In this document: in pieces, positions 63,268 through 64,000 of the stretch
Layout of the letters: each line of letters starts with the position of its first letter
Numbering within the stretch: position 1 is the stretch's first letter
Assembly (NCBI RefSeq): GCF_000787775.1
Contig: NZ_BBPM01000003.1
Location: 20,012 to 84,011 of the forward strand
DNA from: Streptacidiphilus carbonis
GTDB taxonomy: Bacteria > Actinomycetota > Actinomycetes > Streptomycetales > Streptomycetaceae
Length of the DNA stretch: 64,000 nt
Direction of reading: 5' to 3'
Notes under the pieces: model-generated
Seen by the model: only the letters and a program-made list of their open reading frames with translations
The model's database searches: none
What the model was told of the DNA's origin: nothing
Made by a program: the position numbers and the translations under genes

Positions 63268-64000
63268 ATGAGTGCTGGCGGCGGTAGCAGGGCGATCGTG
63301 GCGGCGTTGGGGGCGAACCTGGCGATCGCGGTGGCGAAGTTCGTGGCGTTCGCCTTCAGCGGGTCCTCCTCGATGCTGGCCGAGGGGGTGCACTCGGTCG
63401 CCGACTCGGGCAACCAGGCGCTGCTGCTGCTCGGCGGGCGCAAGGCCAAGCGCGCGGCGACCGAGGAGCACCCCTTCGGCTACGGCCGGGAGCGCTATGT
63501 CTACGGCTTCCTGGTCGCCATCGTGCTGTTCAGCGTCGGCGGGCTGTTCGCGCTGTACGAGGGGGTCGAGAAGGTCCGGCACCCGCACTCGCTGGACCAC
63601 TGGTACTGGCCGGTGGGCGTACTGGTGTTCTCGATCTGCGCGGAGGGCTACTCCTTCCGCACCGCGGTGAAGGAGTCCGGCGAACTGCGCGGCACCCAGA
63701 GCTGGGTGCAGTTCATCCGCCGGGCCAAGGCGCCCGAGCTGCCGATCGTGCTGCTGGAGGACTTCGGCGCGCTGATCGGCCTGGCGCTGGCACTGCTCGG
63801 GGTCGGCCTGAGCCTGGCCACCGGGGACGGAGTCTGGGACGGCGTCGGCACGCTGTGCATCGGCACCCTGCTGGTCTGCATCGCGGTCGTGCTCGGCATC
63901 GAGACCAAGAGCCTACTGCTCGGCGAGGGCGCCGGCGCGGCCGACAACGCCTCGATCCGCGCCGCTCTGGTCGACGGGGACGTGGTGACCGGGGTGATCC
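63268..64000 (+). CDS. Cation diffusion facilitator transporter (3' end outside the window)
   Basis: 244 residues are visible; the gene runs off the right edge. It starts ATG after GAGGGGAC. The CDF pattern is clear: FAFSGSSSMLAEGVHSVADS, with the metal-site HSVAD and a following GNQALLLLGG, then HPFGYGRERYVYGFLVAIV. Four or five helices are seen. The family exports Zn2+, Co2+, Fe2+ or Mn2+ in exchange for protons. The long loop and missing His-rich segment fit the FieF/actinobacterial type. The metal cannot be told from this part. Confidence 0.9.
   Translation, partial: MSAGGGSRAIVAALGANLAIAVAKFVAFAFSGSSSMLAEGVHSVADSGNQALLLLGGRKAKRAATEEHPFGYGRERYVYGFLVAIVLFSVGGLFALYEGVEKVRHPHSLDHWYWPVGVLVFSICAEGYSFRTAVKESGELRGTQSWVQFIRRAKAPELPIVLLEDFGALIGLALALLGVGLSLATGDGVWDGVGTLCIGTLLVCIAVVLGIETKSLLLGEGAGAADNASIRAALVDGDVVTGVI

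Overview
The window is a 64 kb piece of a high-GC actinomycete chromosome, most likely from the family Streptomycetaceae (Streptomyces, Kitasatospora or Streptacidiphilus). Supporting signs are a strong G/C bias at third codon positions, many GTG starts with GGAGG-type ribosome binding sites, several stand-alone RsbW-like ATPases, a SigB/F-type sigma factor, an HrdB-like sigma factor, a DUF574-type methyltransferase, a terpene synthase and large secreted CBM-bearing glycosidases. I found no tRNA or rRNA gene, CRISPR array, integrase, transposase or prophage; this reads as chromosomal sequence with accessory pieces mixed in.

Layout. 1-7 kb: the end of a coiled-coil gene, Ku, then small stress-type genes (two PRC-barrel proteins, a tiny membrane protein, a DinB-fold protein, a DUF574 methyltransferase, two RsbW-like ATPases). 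7-13.8 kb: an MpaB-type oxygenase, a Nei glycosylase, an aldo/keto reductase, a VOC protein, a type B L31 with an extra C-terminal part, small DUF genes and a divergent MFS/TetR pair with palindromic operators. 13.9-24.1 kb: secreted enzymes, namely an L,D-transpeptidase, an expansin-like CBM2 protein, a GH9-CBM3 cellulase and a 1196-residue GH87-like beta-helix protein with discoidin domains. 24-36 kb: a histidine kinase/PP2C pair, an aldehyde dehydrogenase, and a partner-switching cluster (SigF-type sigma factor, RsbV-like protein, two RsbW-like proteins).

36-42 kb holds the methylmalonyl-CoA mutase operon (mutA-mutB-meaB, tightly overlapping). 42-47 kb has an SDR, a diiron metallo-beta-lactamase-fold protein, a secreted PI-PLC-like phosphodiesterase, a CxxC mini-protein and a GH99-like secreted glycosidase with a discoidin domain. 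47.5-50.1 kb is an ABC exporter. 50-52 kb is a PiT phosphate transporter operon. 52.3 kb encodes an HrdB-like sigma factor apparently without region 1.1, followed by an S4 protein, a terpene synthase and a PerM-type membrane protein. 56.3 kb holds a small RNA that matches the actinobacterial 6C RNA design and sits behind an excellent SigB-type promoter. 56-64 kb: purB, a HipA-like kinase/DUF3037 pair, a type II NADH dehydrogenase, ApbE, a secreted GH47 mannosidase and a truncated cation efflux gene.

Three themes link the genes. First, general stress control: SigF-type sigma factor, RsbV, four RsbW-like ATPases, an RsbU/P-like phosphatase, SigB-type promoter candidates and the 6C RNA. Second, attack on polymers of plants and fungi: cellulose (GH9, expansin-like) and possibly fungal alpha-glucan and alpha-mannan (GH87-like, GH99-like, GH47). 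Third, a dispersed intergenic inverted repeat present in four places, apparently used as a terminator. The items most worth a second look are the 6C RNA with its promoter, the HipA/DUF3037 pair, the extended L31, the out-of-frame coding remnant after the GH9 gene, and the dispersed palindromes.
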